Assembly (NCBI RefSeq): GCF_013002705.1
Contig: NZ_JABEND010000001.1
Coordinates: 620,001-684,000 of the forward strand
Source: Nakamurella aerolata
GTDB taxonomy: Bacteria; Actinomycetota; Actinomycetes; Mycobacteriales; Nakamurellaceae
Reading direction: 5' to 3'
Length of the DNA: 64,000 bases
Shown: piece after piece, positions 10,408 through 18,559 of the stretch
Layout of the letters: every line of letters begins with the position of its first letter
Numbering within the stretch: the first letter of the stretch is position 1
Position numbers and translations under genes: made by a program
Notes under the pieces: model-generated
What the model was told of the DNA's origin: nothing
What the model saw: the letters and a program-made list of their open reading frames with translations, nothing else
The model's database searches: none

Positions 10408-10947
10408 TCAGCGGTGCGCCGGTGCCGCCGCCCGCGCCGGTGACATCCGTCCGGCCAGCGCCCGCTCGGCGACCTGCCAGCGTTGGAAGGCGAGCTTGGC
10501 GTCGGCGAGCGCATCGTGCCGGTCCGGTCCGTGGCCGGGGATCTGCGGGCGGCCGGCCAGCTCCCAATGCTGCCGGACGTCTTTGGTGAGCCGCGGCAGT
10601 TCCGGCGGCAGCGCCGGCATCGCGCCCCAGAGCTGGGCAAGGGCGACATGGTCGTAGGCGGCGAACCAGGCCCACAACTCGACCTTGCGGCCGGGCGCGG
10701 CGAAGAATGCGGTCAGTTCGTCGCGGATCGCCGCCCGCGACCGCCACGCGCTGTCCGACGGCGGCGGCAGCTTGTCCAGCACGTTGCGCCGCACCCAGCT
10801 GCCGGCCCGGTCCGGGTCGAACTCGGTAGACACCGCGTAGAACTCGCCCCCGTCCTCGGCGACGACGCCGATCGACACCAACTCGATGGTGACGCCGTCT
10901 TCGATGAATTCGCAGTCGTAGAAGAAGCGCGCGGGTGGGGCAGCCAT
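10408..10947 (-). CDS. Rv2179c-type 3'-5' exoribonuclease (DEDD family)
   Basis: A 179-residue homolog of M. tuberculosis Rv2179c, a DEDD 3'-5' exoribonuclease. RFFYDCEFIEDG near the N-terminus carries the first catalytic Asp and Glu; AAYDHVALAQLWG supplies the second Asp; HDALADAKLAF holds the final His/Asp pair. AVSTEFDPDRAGSWVR is a close match to the family. ATG 10947 is preferred over a TTG three codons upstream, since the family begins just before the catalytic strand and a -10 box lies 9 bases upstream. It converges with the cyanophycinase-like gene, 17 bases away, and is downstream of the acyltransferase gene on the opposite side. Confidence 0.9.
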   Translation of the reverse strand: MAAPPARFFYDCEFIEDGVTIELVSIGVVAEDGGEFYAVSTEFDPDRAGSWVRRNVLDKLPPPSDSAWRSRAAIRDELTAFFAAPGRKVELWAWFAAYDHVALAQLWGAMPALPPELPRLTKDVRQHWELAGRPQIPGHGPDRHDALADAKLAFQRWQVAERALAGRMSPARAAAPAHR

Positions 10948-10956
10948 GGGAGACAA

Positions 10957-10962
10957 AGGGTA
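10957..10962 (-). promoter_or_regulatory. -10 element of the exoribonuclease gene
   Basis: TACCCT on the minus strand, 9 bases before ATG 10947. No ribosome-binding site is seen between them, so a very short or absent leader is likely. Confidence 0.45.
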
Positions 10963-10974
10963 CGACCGACCAGG

Positions 10975-11751
10975 TCAGCTCGCCTTGGTGCCTGGCAGCC
11001 TGGTCACGGTGCCGGGGCCGCGGCCCTCCGCCTGGTCGACGGCCTTGGCCTGCGCCGCCAGCTGCTCCTTGACGGTCGCCGCGTACTGATCGACATATTC
11101 CTGTCCGGACAACTCCATGATGCGGTACATGATCTCGTCGGTCATCGCGCGTTCGACGAACCGGTCACCGGCCAGTCCCTCGTACCGGGAGAAGTCCAGC
11201 GGGCGGCCGATCACCAACGTGATGCGGTGCGGCCGCCAGATCTTGGAGCCGATCGGGTTCACCTTGTCGGTGCCGATCATGGCCACCGGGACCACCGGGA
11301 CGCCGGCTTCCAGGGCCATTCTGGCCACACCGGTCTTGCCCTTGTACAGGCGGGCGTCCGGCGAGCGGGTGCCCTCGGGATAGATGCCCAGGACGTGACC
11401 CTCGCGCAGCAGCCGCACCCCGGTGTCCAGCGCGTCCTTGGCGGCGGAGGCGCCGCCGCGGTCGATCGGCACCTGGCCGATACCGGTGAAGAACAGCTTC
11501 TTGAGCCGCCCCTTGAGACCCTTCTCGGTGAAGTACTCGCTCTTCGCCAGATAGGTGACCCTGCGCTTGATGTGCAGCGGGGTGAAGAACGAGTCGGCCA
11601 CCGACACGTGGTTGCCCGCCAGGATGACGCCGCCGCTCTCCGGCAGGTACTCGGCCCCGATCACCTTGCAGGGGAACGACAATCGCAGCAGTGGCCCCAT
11701 GAAGACGTACTTCATCAGATACCAGATCACCGAGACCACACCCTGGCTCAC
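10975..11751 (-). CDS. 1-acyl-sn-glycerol-3-phosphate acyltransferase family protein
   Basis: A 258-residue membrane-associated acyltransferase (PlsC family) for phospholipid synthesis, related to Rv2182c. The catalytic NHVSVADS box (H-x4-D form) is near residue 47, followed by FFTGIGQVPIDRGG, the EGTRS glycerol-phosphate site and GVPVVPVAMIG. A hydrophobic N-terminal helix (VIWYLMKYVFMGPLL) anchors it. The start is uncertain: GTG 11751 places the helix at the N-terminus, whereas an open frame to 11844 adds an Arg/Ser-rich segment that does not look conserved. The 186 bases to the divergent esterase gene contain a TATAGA sequence on the minus strand near 11863 that may be a promoter. Confidence 0.85.
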   Translation of the reverse strand: MSQGVVSVIWYLMKYVFMGPLLRLSFPCKVIGAEYLPESGGVILAGNHVSVADSFFTPLHIKRRVTYLAKSEYFTEKGLKGRLKKLFFTGIGQVPIDRGGASAAKDALDTGVRLLREGHVLGIYPEGTRSPDARLYKGKTGVARMALEAGVPVVPVAMIGTDKVNPIGSKIWRPHRITLVIGRPLDFSRYEGLAGDRFVERAMTDEIMYRIMELSGQEYVDQYAATVKEQLAAQAKAVDQAEGRGPGTVTRLPGTKAS

Positions 11752-11937
11752 CCAACCTGTTCGCTGCCGCGGTCCGCGGCTTCGTCCACCCGACCGGCGT
11801 CGGTTCGCGGAGCACCGGATCGGCCCCCGACCACTCGACCACACTCTGGTGACATCGGTCTATACCGTACGCCCAGGCCCGCTCAGATCCGACAAGGCTC
11901 GACGTCCCAGCCCTGCGGCGCGTGCGACCATGAGGGG

Positions 11938-12885
11938 GTGACAGCCAGGGCCGCTGCCGACCGGCAATCAGCGCAGCATGCGTTCTCCAGCGACGTGGGC
12001 GCGCGGCTGGACACCGGCGTGTTGCTGTCGCACGGCTTCACCGGCTCTCCGGCCACCATGCGCCCGCTGGCCGACGCCTTCGCCGCAGCCGGCTACCGGG
12101 TCAGGCTGCCACTGCTGCCTGGCCACGGGACGAGCTGGTCCCAGATGAACCACACCACCTTCGACGATTGGGTGGCGGCGCTCACCGCCGAACTGGCCGA
12201 GCTGCGCGCGGTGTGCCGGACGGTGGTGGTGTGCGGGCTCTCGATGGGCGGCACGCTGGCGCTGCGGCTGGCCGAGCTTTACCCCGACCGGGTGGACGGG
12301 CTGGTGCTGATCAACCCGTCGGTGATGACCTCGCGATGGGACGCCAGGTTCGCTCCGCTGCTGAACCGGATGCGGCCGGTGGTGCGCCGGGTGCTGCCCT
12401 CGCTCGCCGGGATCGTCGATGACGTGGCGAAACCCGGCGTCAGGGAGGGTGGATACTTCCGGATCCCGACGCTCGCCGCGCTCTCGCTGCAGGCCGCGTG
12501 GCCGGTGGTGCGGGCCGACCTTTCGGTGATCCGGTGCCCGATGATGCTGCTGCACTCGGTGGTGGATCACGTTGTCGAACCGCGGAATGCGCAGATCGTG
12601 CTGGACGAGACCACGGCTCTGCCGACAGCGGACAAACACGAGGTGTTGTTGCGCAACAGCTTCCACGTGGCCACCCTTGACTACGACGCCGCACTGATCG
12701 AAGCGCGGGCACTGGAGTTTGTGCGGGAGCTGAGCGAGCGCAGCTCGCCACCGACCCATGCAGTACCGACCGACGCAGTACCAACTGACGCAGAACCGAC
12801 CGACGCAGGACCGACCGACGCAGTAGCGACCGACGCAGGACCGACCACCTCCACCCGCGACAACACCCCACGGATGCCGGTATGA
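11938..12885 (+). CDS. Alpha/beta hydrolase, carboxylesterase-type, with repeat tail
   Basis: A 315-residue serine hydrolase resembling Est30-type carboxylesterases. SHGFTGSP near the start forms the oxyanion site; the nucleophile elbow GLSMGG has Ser102; SVVDHVVE gives Asp210 and NSFHVAT gives His243, a complete triad. About 40 C-terminal residues are a Pro-Thr-Asp-Ala repeat encoded by 15-base units and are probably disordered. GTG 11938 follows GAGGGG. The last codons overlap the next gene by ATGA, so the two are translationally coupled. The physiological ester is unknown; neighbouring acyltransferase and membrane genes suggest envelope lipid metabolism, but that is inference. Confidence 0.85.
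   Translation: MTARAAADRQSAQHAFSSDVGARLDTGVLLSHGFTGSPATMRPLADAFAAAGYRVRLPLLPGHGTSWSQMNHTTFDDWVAALTAELAELRAVCRTVVVCGLSMGGTLALRLAELYPDRVDGLVLINPSVMTSRWDARFAPLLNRMRPVVRRVLPSLAGIVDDVAKPGVREGGYFRIPTLAALSLQAAWPVVRADLSVIRCPMMLLHSVVDHVVEPRNAQIVLDETTALPTADKHEVLLRNSFHVATLDYDAALIEARALEFVRELSERSSPPTHAVPTDAVPTDAEPTDAGPTDAVATDAGPTTSTRDNTPRMPV
12750..12848 (+). repeat. 15-base tandem repeat in the esterase tail
   Basis: About 6.6 imperfect copies of ACCGACCGACGCAGT, in frame, encoding Pro-Thr-Asp-Ala-x units at the C-terminus of the esterase. Confidence 0.93.
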
Positions 12886-13610
12886 CCACCGCTTTCCCCG
12901 ACGATCGTGACCGCCCGGACTCAGACCTGCCGGACGACGGGTCCACCGGGTCCGATGAGCCGGGTACCGGAGCGTCGGGCGGGCATCCCACCGAAGGAAC
13001 CGCGGCATCCGGCGGAACCGACGGCGGCGCCGCCGATGCCGTTCAGCGTTGGTCCGACGACGACATCGAGCGGGAGTTCTCGGCGATCGTCGCCGGCTGG
13101 GAGCCACCGGCCGCACCCGCCGCCCCGACCGCGTCGGTGGTGGAGATCAGCGAACCCGAGGTGGACACCGGCCAGATCGGCGGTGGCGAGCAGGCGGAGT
13201 GGAATCAACGATTGCGTCCGGAGCCGCCGGCCTGGCCGAGCCAGCGGTCGGCCGCCGAGGCCCGGCGCCTGCGGCGGCGGATGCGCCGCGCCGAACGCGA
13301 GGCCGAGGTGGCTGCGTTCGAACAGGAGCGGGCGCGCAAGGAGGCCGAGTACGCCGCGGACACCGAACACTTCGTTCCGCCGCCGGCGCCGCCCGTGGTG
13401 TGGCCGACCATCCGCACCACCATGGCGATCCTGTTGGTGGTGGCCGGCATCTTCCTGTTGCTCGGCCCGAACGTGCTGACGCTGTCCGCCACCGGCACCG
13501 TGCTGCTGTCGGCGGCCCTGGTGATCGGTGGCGGGGTGCTGTTGTTGCTGGGGTTGCGTCGGCACCACGCCGAGCAGGGTGACGGCTGGGACGACGGCTC
13601 AGCCGTGTGA
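12882..13610 (+). CDS. Conserved actinobacterial two-TM membrane protein
   Basis: A 242-residue protein of unknown function. The first 110 residues are acidic and low-complexity (Gly/Asp/Thr/Ala) with a short motif RWSDDDIEREFSAIVAGW. A basic helical stretch RRLRRRMRRAEREAEVAAFEQERARK follows in two parts, then EHFVPPPAPPVVWPT and two closely spaced membrane helices near the C-terminus (MAILLVVAGIFLLLGPNVL and VLLSAALVIGGGVLLLLGL). The W-S-D-D-D-I-E-R-E-F motif and two-TM tail recur in actinobacterial membrane proteins of unknown role. It starts inside the esterase stop (ATGA overlap) and converges with the glucokinase gene after four bases. Confidence 0.65.
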   Translation: MTTAFPDDRDRPDSDLPDDGSTGSDEPGTGASGGHPTEGTAASGGTDGGAADAVQRWSDDDIEREFSAIVAGWEPPAAPAAPTASVVEISEPEVDTGQIGGGEQAEWNQRLRPEPPAWPSQRSAAEARRLRRRMRRAEREAEVAAFEQERARKEAEYAADTEHFVPPPAPPVVWPTIRTTMAILLVVAGIFLLLGPNVLTLSATGTVLLSAALVIGGGVLLLLGLRRHHAEQGDGWDDGSAV

Positions 13611-13614
13611 TCGC

Positions 13615-14586
13615 TCAGCCGCGATCGGCCGCGAGCTCGCGTACCGCATCGCGGGCATGCAGCGCCCCGCCGATCACGGCGGCGGAATCGCCGAACCTGG
13701 CCAGCGCCACCCTCGGCAGCGGCCGGTACCGGCCACCGGTGATCTGCCGCTGCAGCACCCGTTGCGCCTGCGGCAGGAACAGCGGCGCGGCACCGGACAC
13801 CCCGCCGCCGATGACGATCACATCGGGGTCGAGCACGTCGGCGGCCATCGCCATGCCGACACCGAGCCAGCGCCCGAGCTCGTCCATCGCGGCCAGCGCC
13901 TCAGGGTCGCCGTCACCCGCGGCTTTGGCGACCACGGTGCCGGTGATCTCCCTGTCGTTGAGGTTGTCCGGCAGCCTCCGTCCGGCCTGCCGCCACAGGT
14001 GCAGCCCGGTGGCGGCCAGCGCGGTGCCGGAGCAGTACCGTTCCCAGCACCCGCGCTTGCCGCACGGGCAGGCCCGGCCGTCCGGTACCACCATCAGGTG
14101 CCCGAGTTCGGGCGCGACGCCGTGCCCGCCCCGGTAGATCTCGCCGTTCACCACCAGCCCGGCCCCGATACCGGTGCCGAGCGCGATCACCAACGCCACC
14201 GGCGAGCCCTTGGCCGCGCCCAGCCGGTACTCGGCCAGCGCCGCGGAGTTGACGTCGTGGTCCATCACCACCGGCAGGCTCAGCCGCTCGGACAGCAGCG
14301 CCGGCACCTTGGCGTCCCGCCACGCCAGGTGCGGGGCGAACATCACCCGCTCGCGGTCGGTGCTGATGAAACCGGCCACCGCCAGGCCCACCGCCTGCAC
14401 CGGATGCGACGCCCGCAGTTGCTGCACCAGGTCGACCAGCAGCTCTTCGGTTGCCTGCGTTGTACGCGGGGTCGGCGCCCTGACCGCGGTCAGTACCTGA
14501 CCTTCGGTATCGACCACCGCCGCCCGCACCGAGGTGCCGCCGATATCGATGCCGACGGTGAGCTCAGCAGACTCGTTGCCGCTCAA
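13615..14586 (-). CDS. glk: ROK family glucokinase
   Basis: A 323-residue ROK-family sugar kinase, most likely glucokinase phosphorylating glucose with ATP. The N-terminal phosphate loop GIDIGGTSVRAAV, MDHDVNSAALAEYRLG with the catalytic Asp, ALGTGIGAG, and the zinc motif CPCGKRGCWERYCSG are all present. The start is TTG 14586, overlapping the stop of the preceding small gene by TTGA, so translation is coupled. It is the last gene of a minus-strand run that begins with the NlpC/P60 and pimB' genes. The Streptomyces glkA gene sits in a similar genomic neighbourhood, where it also mediates carbon catabolite repression; that role here is inference. Confidence 0.88.
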   Translation of the reverse strand: MSGNESAELTVGIDIGGTSVRAAVVDTEGQVLTAVRAPTPRTTQATEELLVDLVQQLRASHPVQAVGLAVAGFISTDRERVMFAPHLAWRDAKVPALLSERLSLPVVMDHDVNSAALAEYRLGAAKGSPVALVIALGTGIGAGLVVNGEIYRGGHGVAPELGHLMVVPDGRACPCGKRGCWERYCSGTALAATGLHLWRQAGRRLPDNLNDREITGTVVAKAAGDGDPEALAAMDELGRWLGVGMAMAADVLDPDVIVIGGGVSGAAPLFLPQAQRVLQRQITGGRYRPLPRVALARFGDSAAVIGGALHARDAVRELAADRG

Positions 14587-14891
14587 CTGATGTCGATCCG
14601 CTCGGGACGGTTGCCGCGGCGTTCCGGCGGTGCCGCCGGCGCGTCTGCCGGCGGTGCCGCCGACGGGTCCGCGGGGGCGGCGGCGCCGGTATCGGAGGTG
14701 TCGGCCGGGGCCGGAAGAAGCGTGCGAATGCCGTCAAGCAGGGCCAGCGCGCCCGACCAGAGGCCGTCAAGGGGGTCGGGCCGATCGTCCTCGGCGAGCT
14801 GCCGACCGCGGCGCTGCGCCCGCGTGACGCCCACCCGCGCGGCGTCCAGCAGCCGTGCCAGTTCGGTGCGCACCTCGAGTCGCTCGCTCAT
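14583..14891 (-). CDS. Small hypothetical protein upstream of glucokinase
   Basis: A 102-residue protein without a recognised domain. The N-terminal half is helical and charged (RTELARLLDAARVGVTRAQRR, then PLDGLWSGALALLDGIRTLL); the C-terminal third is Ala/Pro-rich with APAD and PPAD repeats and a basic end. It overlaps both neighbours by four bases (ATGA with the ArsA-like gene upstream, TTGA with glk downstream), so it is certainly translated with them if the operon is expressed. It may be an adaptor for one of its neighbours, but nothing in the sequence proves that. Confidence 0.6.
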   Translation of the reverse strand: MSERLEVRTELARLLDAARVGVTRAQRRGRQLAEDDRPDPLDGLWSGALALLDGIRTLLPAPADTSDTGAAAPADPSAAPPADAPAAPPERRGNRPERIDIS

Positions 14892-16066
14892 CCCCCAGCC
14901 TCGCCGGTCGCACCGTTGCCATTACCGTTGCCGCTAGCGCTGGTGATGTGGCCATCGTCACCGGCGAGCAGCGCCTGCGGCCACTTCGCGGGGTCGGGCG
15001 CGAAGCGCACCAGCAGTCCGGCGTCGGTGTGCTGAGCGCCGAGCACCGTGCAGCGGGTCAGCACCGAAGGCAATTCCACCCGGCGAGTATGCCCGACCAC
15101 GGTGAGCAGAATGTCGTCGCCGGACCGGGACAGCGCGAGTTCGTCCTTGCCGGCACCCGGCAGGCCGATGGTCCACCACCATTCGCCGTCCGGCCCGCGA
15201 GCCGGCTCCGCCTCCGGCCCCGGCGGAGCATCGCCGGCACCGGACGGCTGTTGGCCATCGGTGCCGGACAGCAGCGGCGGGCAGGACGCGGCCAGCGCCG
15301 CCAGGGCGGCCCCGACCGGCTCGGTGGGCTGCCGGGGGATGCTGACGCGCCGGGCCGGCTGCCCGTACATGGCCGCCAGCAACTCCAACCGGCGGGTCAG
15401 CCGGTCCCGCAGCGGCGAACTCCCGGCGACCAGCAGCAGCCGGCACAGCCGTGGGTCGGTGAGGGCGGCATGCACGGCCAGCAGCCGGCCGATCAGCCGG
15501 TCGGCGGCGCTGGCGGCACGGGCACCTGTACCGCCGCGACGCAACGACCGCAGCAGCCGCAGCGGCGCCGGCAACAGCCGGTCGGCGAGCAACGCGAGCG
15601 TCTCCGGCAGCTGCAGCAGTTCCGGCAGCCGGCTGCCGGCATCCATTACAACGGCCGCGCCCTGATCGGTGCCGGCCGCGTCCAGTCGGCGCACCTCGTC
15701 GGCGACGGCCAGCAGCAGCGCCACCTCGGCGGCGCCGGGCAGCGCCGCCAGTTCGGACGCATCCACCGCGGCAGCCTGGTCGGCTGCGCCACCGGCCGTC
15801 AGGGAACCGAGCAGGTCGGCCAGCGATTCGCCGTCGGCCGCGGCGACCGGCTGCACCTCGTGCAGGCGCACCCCGGCGGCTTCATCGGGCAGGTCGCCGA
15901 GAATGTCGGCGGCCAGCGGATCGGCGGACACCAGCACCACCTCGCGGTGCTGCCCACCGGCCAGCTGCAGGGCGGTGAGCGCCGCCGTTGTGGTGCTGCC
16001 GCTGCCGCCGGGCCCCGCCACCAGCACCAGTCGCGGCTCCGCCGGCGTCGGCGCGGCAGCGCTCAT
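14888..16066 (-). CDS. ArsA-like ATPase homolog with degenerate P-loop
   Basis: A 392-residue protein of the ArsA/anion-transporting ATPase type found in this actinobacterial gene block (Rv2184c position). The N-terminal motif reads GPGGSGSTTTAALTALQLA where canonical members have GKGGVGKTT, so both lysines are missing. REVVLVSADPLAADILGDLP corresponds to the switch region (usually D-P-A/T-H) and also lacks the usual His. The C-terminus has a beta-strand domain (WWWTIGLPGAGKDELALSR) similar to the ArsA HSP20-like C-terminal domain. ATP hydrolysis is therefore doubtful. It is coupled by ATGA overlaps to the SRPBCC gene upstream and the small gene downstream. Confidence 0.72.
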   Translation of the reverse strand: MSAAAPTPAEPRLVLVAGPGGSGSTTTAALTALQLAGGQHREVVLVSADPLAADILGDLPDEAAGVRLHEVQPVAAADGESLADLLGSLTAGGAADQAAAVDASELAALPGAAEVALLLAVADEVRRLDAAGTDQGAAVVMDAGSRLPELLQLPETLALLADRLLPAPLRLLRSLRRGGTGARAASAADRLIGRLLAVHAALTDPRLCRLLLVAGSSPLRDRLTRRLELLAAMYGQPARRVSIPRQPTEPVGAALAALAASCPPLLSGTDGQQPSGAGDAPPGPEAEPARGPDGEWWWTIGLPGAGKDELALSRSGDDILLTVVGHTRRVELPSVLTRCTVLGAQHTDAGLLVRFAPDPAKWPQALLAGDDGHITSASGNGNGNGATGEAGG

Positions 16067-16509
16067 GCCCGGCCGGGCGTCTCGACGCGCTTGCGCAACT
16101 CCTTCAACGCGGTGTCCATGATCACGCGTTCGGCGTTGCGCTTGAGCGGTCCGATCAGCGGAATGCTCAGCTGCACCGTGAGCCGGTAGGTGACGAGGGT
16201 GTCTGTTCCGTTGTCCTGCAACGTGTACGACCCGTTCTGCGCCTTCTGCAGCTTGCCCCGCACCAGCGTCCAGCTGACCGAGCGGCCATCGGCGGCCCAG
16301 TCGTACTCCAGCTCGTAGGTGTCCTTGATCATCCCGGCGTCCATCACGAACTCGACGCGCCGCGGACGAGCGCCGTCACCCGGGTCGGTGACCGTCACCT
16401 GCTTCACCGCTGGAGTCCACTCCGGGTAGGCCGCAACGTCGGCGATCGCGTCCATGATGGTGTCGGCGCTGGCGGCCATCGACAGGGATTTTTCGGAGCT
16501 GTCCGGCAT
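16063..16509 (-). CDS. SRPBCC (polyketide cyclase/START-like) protein
   Basis: A 148-residue START/Bet v1-like lipid- or small-molecule-binding protein similar to Rv2185c. Diagnostic features are SMAASADTIMDAIADVAAYPEW at the N-terminus, the central beta strands VEFVMDAG and YELEYDW, SWTLVRG, and the long C-terminal helix RVIMDTALKELRKRVE. Such proteins bind hydrophobic ligands in a deep cavity; no catalytic residues can be claimed. ATG 16509 is preferred since the frame upstream is Cys/Arg-rich and non-conserved. It overlaps the ArsA-like gene by ATGA, and the pairing SRPBCC plus ArsA-like suggests a shared role in envelope lipid handling. Confidence 0.85.
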   Translation of the reverse strand: MPDSSEKSLSMAASADTIMDAIADVAAYPEWTPAVKQVTVTDPGDGARPRRVEFVMDAGMIKDTYELEYDWAADGRSVSWTLVRGKLQKAQNGSYTLQDNGTDTLVTYRLTVQLSIPLIGPLKRNAERVIMDTALKELRKRVETPGRA

Positions 16510-16528
16510 GCAGCGAAGGTTACCGCCG

Positions 16529-17359
16529 TCAGCCGATGGTGATCCGGTACGGGTGCGGCCGGCGGGCGAAGTGCCCGACGTTGACGCACTGGGTGCGGCC
16601 GCGCGCCTGTCGCGGCGACAGTGGCTGATGCACGTGGCCGGACACCGCAAGCAGCGGTTGATGGCTGTCGATGGATTCCAGCAGGCCGGGCCCGTAGGCC
16701 TCAAGGCGCGCCGTCACCCGGTCGTAGCGCAGCATCGCGAGCCGCGGCGGCAGATGGCTGCACAGCACGTCCACCGCGCCCAGCCCGGCCACCGCGGCCG
16801 CGTACTCGTGCCGGTCGCGGACGTACGGCCGCCACGCCACGGCCCCGCCGGGCGCTGCGACAGCGGCCGAGGCGGATTCGGCCGCCGGCCGGGCCCGCCG
16901 CACTCCCCCGCCGACGAAGCCGAACCGCAGCCCGCCGAGCTCGACGACGGCGCCGTCGCTGGTGGCCAGCTCGGCACCGGCGACCCGGTCCCAGCTGGCG
17001 GCGACATCGACATTCCCCAGTATCAGCAAGGGTTTTCGGTCGGCCAGCTCCAGCGCTCCGCGCATCGCCAGGTAGCGCTCGTGCACCACATCGGACAGGG
17101 TGCCGACCGGGTCGGCGACGCTGTGCCAGAGCGCGGCGTTGTACCGGTTCAGCTCGTCGAAGTTGTTGGCCGCCCTGAGTTCACCGAACCGCCTCACCCG
17201 CTCGGCGCCGAAGACGGTGCCCAGAATGCCGGCACCGGGGTTGTGGTAGTCGACGTAGTCCAGCAGGTCACCGAGCACCACCAGCTGTTCGCTGCGCCGT
17301 GCGACATCGGCAAGGGCATCGACGTTGCCGTGGATGTCCGAGACGAAGTCGACCTGCAC
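16529..17359 (-). CDS. Calcineurin-like metallophosphoesterase
   Basis: A 276-residue protein with the five metal-binding blocks of the calcineurin-like superfamily: SDIHGN at residues about 7-12, GDLLDYVDYHN near 30, GNVDVAASW near 115, CSHLPPR near 202, and SGHVHQPL near 244. It is probably a cytosolic phosphodiesterase or phosphatase requiring two metal ions. It starts at GTG 17359, 30 bases after the pimB' stop, and ends 19 bases before the SRPBCC start, so it is part of the same transcription unit. Substrate unknown; a nucleotide or phospholipid head group are both reasonable. Confidence 0.85.
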   Translation of the reverse strand: MQVDFVSDIHGNVDALADVARRSEQLVVLGDLLDYVDYHNPGAGILGTVFGAERVRRFGELRAANNFDELNRYNAALWHSVADPVGTLSDVVHERYLAMRGALELADRKPLLILGNVDVAASWDRVAGAELATSDGAVVELGGLRFGFVGGGVRRARPAAESASAAVAAPGGAVAWRPYVRDRHEYAAAVAGLGAVDVLCSHLPPRLAMLRYDRVTARLEAYGPGLLESIDSHQPLLAVSGHVHQPLSPRQARGRTQCVNVGHFARRPHPYRITIG

Positions 17360-17389
17360 CCGCCAAGGTTAGCCGGGCCCGGTTGCGGG

Positions 17390-18514
17390 TCAGTCAGCGA
17401 GCAGTTGCGCCAGCCGGTCGGCCGATCCCTGCCAGGTCCAGTCGGTGCGCACCCAGCGCAGGCCGGCATCGCCGTAGCGGCGGCGCAACGCCGGCTCACC
17501 GAGCAGGCGGGTGCAGGCTGACGTCAGCGCGTCAAGGTCGCGACCCGCGACCACCAGCCCAGTTGTCTTGTCCCGCACCGCTTCCGGCGCGCCGCCGGAG
17601 TCGCCGGCGATCACCGGAAGACCGCATGCCGAGGCTTCGAGGTAGACGATGCCGAGGCCCTCGACGTCGAGGCCCTTGCCGCGGGTGCGGCTGGGCATCG
17701 CGAACACGTCACCGGCGTTGAAGTGGTCGGCGAGCTCGGCCGATGGCACCGCCCCGGTGAGGATCACCCGGTGGGCGACCCGATGCTGCCCGACCAGCGC
17801 CTGCAGCCGGTTGCGGTCTTTACCGCCGCCGACGATCAGCAACCTGGCTTCCGGGATCCGGCGCAGCACCTCTGGCCATGCCCTGACCAGTTGATCCTGT
17901 CCCTTGCGGGGCACCAGCCGCGACACGCACACAACGGTGGGATGCTCGGCAAGTTGGTAACGCTGGCGGATGCGTTGCCGCGCAACCGGATCGGGCCGAA
18001 ACCTGCGAGTGTCGACCCCAGGGCGCAGTTCTTCCATCGCGGCTCTTGGCCCGAACGCCGTGGCGAACCTGCGCCTGGCGTACTTGCTCACATAGGTCAG
18101 GACGTCGACCTCATTGCCGATGCGGCGCAACAGTTGCCGGGCCGCCGGCAGCATCGACCACCCCACCTCGTGCCCGTGGGTGCTCGCCAGCGCCAGCACC
18201 GGGGCGTGCCGCCGCAGCGAGGGCGTCAGCAGCGCGAGCGGCGCCGCGGCGCCGAACCAGACCGCTTGTGCCGCTGTGGTATCCATCAGCTCAAGGGCGC
18301 GGCGCCTGACGGCCGGCCCCGGCAGCATCAGCGACGTCGGGTGCCGGTACACCGGGAACGGTTGTTCCGCGTCGAACTCGGCGGCACCGTCCCAGGCGGG
18401 CGCGTAGACGGCCAGCGCGCCGGCCGGCAGCCGGATCGCCAGCTCGTGCAGGTACGACTGGATGCCGCCGGCCCGCGGCGGAAAGTCGTTGGTGACCAGC
18501 AGGGTGCGGCGCAT
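17390..18514 (-). CDS. pimB: Phosphatidyl-myo-inositol alpha-mannosyltransferase PimB'
   Basis: A 374-residue GT4 glycosyltransferase. NDFPPRAGGIQSYLHELA at the N-terminus forms the acceptor loop, RLVPRKGQDQLVRAWPE starts the nucleotide-sugar domain, and EGLGIVYLEASACGLPV has the E-x7-E motif that holds GDP-mannose. PimB' adds the second mannose to phosphatidylinositol mannoside in the cytoplasmic leaflet. The length fits mycobacterial and corynebacterial PimB' (about 380). The gene lies between the NlpC/P60 and metallophosphoesterase genes, as pimB' (Rv2188c) is next to NlpC/P60 Rv2190c in M. tuberculosis. Acceptor specificity is inferred from similarity and synteny. Confidence 0.9.
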   Translation of the reverse strand: MRRTLLVTNDFPPRAGGIQSYLHELAIRLPAGALAVYAPAWDGAAEFDAEQPFPVYRHPTSLMLPGPAVRRRALELMDTTAAQAVWFGAAAPLALLTPSLRRHAPVLALASTHGHEVGWSMLPAARQLLRRIGNEVDVLTYVSKYARRRFATAFGPRAAMEELRPGVDTRRFRPDPVARQRIRQRYQLAEHPTVVCVSRLVPRKGQDQLVRAWPEVLRRIPEARLLIVGGGKDRNRLQALVGQHRVAHRVILTGAVPSAELADHFNAGDVFAMPSRTRGKGLDVEGLGIVYLEASACGLPVIAGDSGGAPEAVRDKTTGLVVAGRDLDALTSACTRLLGEPALRRRYGDAGLRWVRTDWTWQGSADRLAQLLAD

Positions 18515-18559
18515 GGTGGGCGAGCCTAGCTGGCCCGTCCTGAACTGATCGTGGTGCGG

